Of a DNA stretch of 49,653 nt, positions 49,354 to 49,653 are shown in pieces (position 1 is the stretch's first letter; each line of letters opens with the position of its first letter). Origin of the DNA: Syntrophaceae bacterium UBA4059 (lineage in GTDB: Bacteria; Desulfobacterota; Syntrophia; Syntrophales; Smithellaceae); assembly GCA_002382045.1 (NCBI GenBank), contig DFZJ01000223.1:9758-59410 (forward strand). Reading direction: 5' to 3'. A program made the position numbers and the translations under genes. Under the pieces are notes generated by a model that did no database searches, was not told the origin of the DNA, and saw only the letters and a list, made by a program, of their open reading frames with translations.

Positions 49354-49653
49354 GAAAAGCGATAGGGCTGTTTGCAAAAACGAATACCACGTCGCATTCA
49401 AGTCATTTGCGGGCCATTAACCCGGATCTGTGTGGCGGGTTATTAATAGAAGAAACACAGTCCGTCATTGCGAGCAGACCCTCGGTCTGTGCTTGCCCCC
49501 TGACGAGGGGGTGGCAATCTAACGACCCGAGATTGCTTCGCTTTGCTCGCAATGACCGTTTGATGCACGTAACTTTTTGAACGCAACCTGGTATACGTCA
49601 ATAAGCTGGCCGTACATGGTCTAATTTTTCGTCAGGGAACGGATCAGGGCCAT
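49354..49653. other. 300-base terminal region with a palindromic repeat and no assigned gene
   Basis: Apart from the element at 49464-49556, the region holds a weak hairpin (ATTAACCCG about 49417 with CGGGTTATTAAT about 49436). On the minus strand the last bases read MALIRSLTKN followed by a stop at 49621-49623, possibly the C-terminus of a leftward gene beginning outside the window; this cannot be decided. Confidence 0.4.
49464..49556. repeat. Short palindromic repeat element with 12-bp terminal inverted repeats
   Basis: GTCATTGCGAGC (49464-49475) and GCTCGCAATGAC (49545-49556) are perfect inverted ends of a 93-bp unit. Inside are further small hairpins (AGACCCTCGGTCT, and CCCCCTGACGAGGGGG at 49496-49511) and GCAATCT/AGATTGC. 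The GTCATTGCGAGC/GCAATCTC pattern is a widespread non-coding repeat in many proteobacteria. It carries no gene; it may be a non-autonomous mobile or REP-like unit. Confidence 0.75.

Noticed and set aside
1..49653. tRNA, rRNA, riboswitch, phage or transposase genes
   Set aside because: No T-loop-like GTTCRA context with cloverleaf pairing, no rRNA segments, no cobalamin box before the B12-dependent genes and no transposase or integrase motifs were found by eye; a covariance-model scan would be needed to exclude small RNAs.

Overview
The window reads as a chromosomal segment of an anaerobic, syntrophic-type deltaproteobacterium (Syntrophus/Smithella-like). This placement is inference from gene content: an adenosylcobalamin-dependent class II ribonucleotide reductase, a thiolase, three CoA-transferase/acetyl-CoA hydrolase family genes, a long FAD/4Fe-4S CCG-domain oxidoreductase, PAS-rich signalling proteins and HD-GYP output. 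No rRNA, tRNA, CRISPR array or transposase was found.

Layout. (1) 1-7.5 kb, stress/redox block: two universal stress proteins, a secreted Gly/Tyr/Met-rich protein, a SHOCT lipoprotein, a fused FAD-linked oxidase/Fe-S oxidoreductase whose 5' end is frameshifted, a truncated FMN reductase, a small zinc-ribbon protein and a GNAT acetyltransferase. (2) 7.6-20.1 kb, co-directional carbon/ion island: transaldolase, a gutted phosphoglucomutase, a glycoamylase-family glycosidase, a double PRC-barrel protein, phosphoketolase, a DUF2254 membrane protein, glucose-6-phosphate isomerase, a P2-type cation ATPase and a shattered P3A H+-ATPase. The intact enzymes fit a phosphoketolase-type sugar-phosphate shunt. 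(3) 20.1-22.6 kb: MarR regulator with a palindromic operator, a small secreted protein, NhaA antiporter. (4) 23-32.5 kb: CoA-transferase-GNAT fusion, five-PAS histidine kinase, receiver/HD-GYP protein, thiolase, alpha/beta-hydrolase remnant, second CoA-transferase. (5) 32.7-37.5 kb: outer-membrane beta-barrel candidate, class II RNR preceded by a pair of NrdR-like boxes, B12-binding-type radical SAM protein. (6) 37.7-39.9 kb: TPM-domain protein, nucleotidyltransferase-like protein and LemA in one operon. (7) 40-44.4 kb, leftward operon of secreted repeat proteins (beta-propeller types and a PAN/Apple-domain protein). (8) 44.6-49.4 kb: third CoA-transferase divergent from a TetR regulator across a shared operator region, an ABC exporter pair, a patatin-like phospholipase, then a short palindromic repeat element.

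Most noteworthy: several genes are preserved at their ends but have lost their catalytic middles (pgm, alpha/beta hydrolase, H+-ATPase; the FMN reductase is simply cut short); the CoA-transferase-GNAT fusion has His where its two paralogues have the family's catalytic Glu; the HD-GYP protein has Gly in place of the receiver phospho-acceptor Asp; the partner histidine kinase carries a histone-H1-like Lys/Pro tail; and the ABC ATPase gene has a near-consensus promoter positioned to give a leaderless mRNA. No gene set here can be called a wholly new system from sequence alone. The best candidates for undescribed biology are the CoA-transferase-GNAT/kinase/HD-GYP neighbourhood and the TPM-nucleotidyltransferase-LemA operon.
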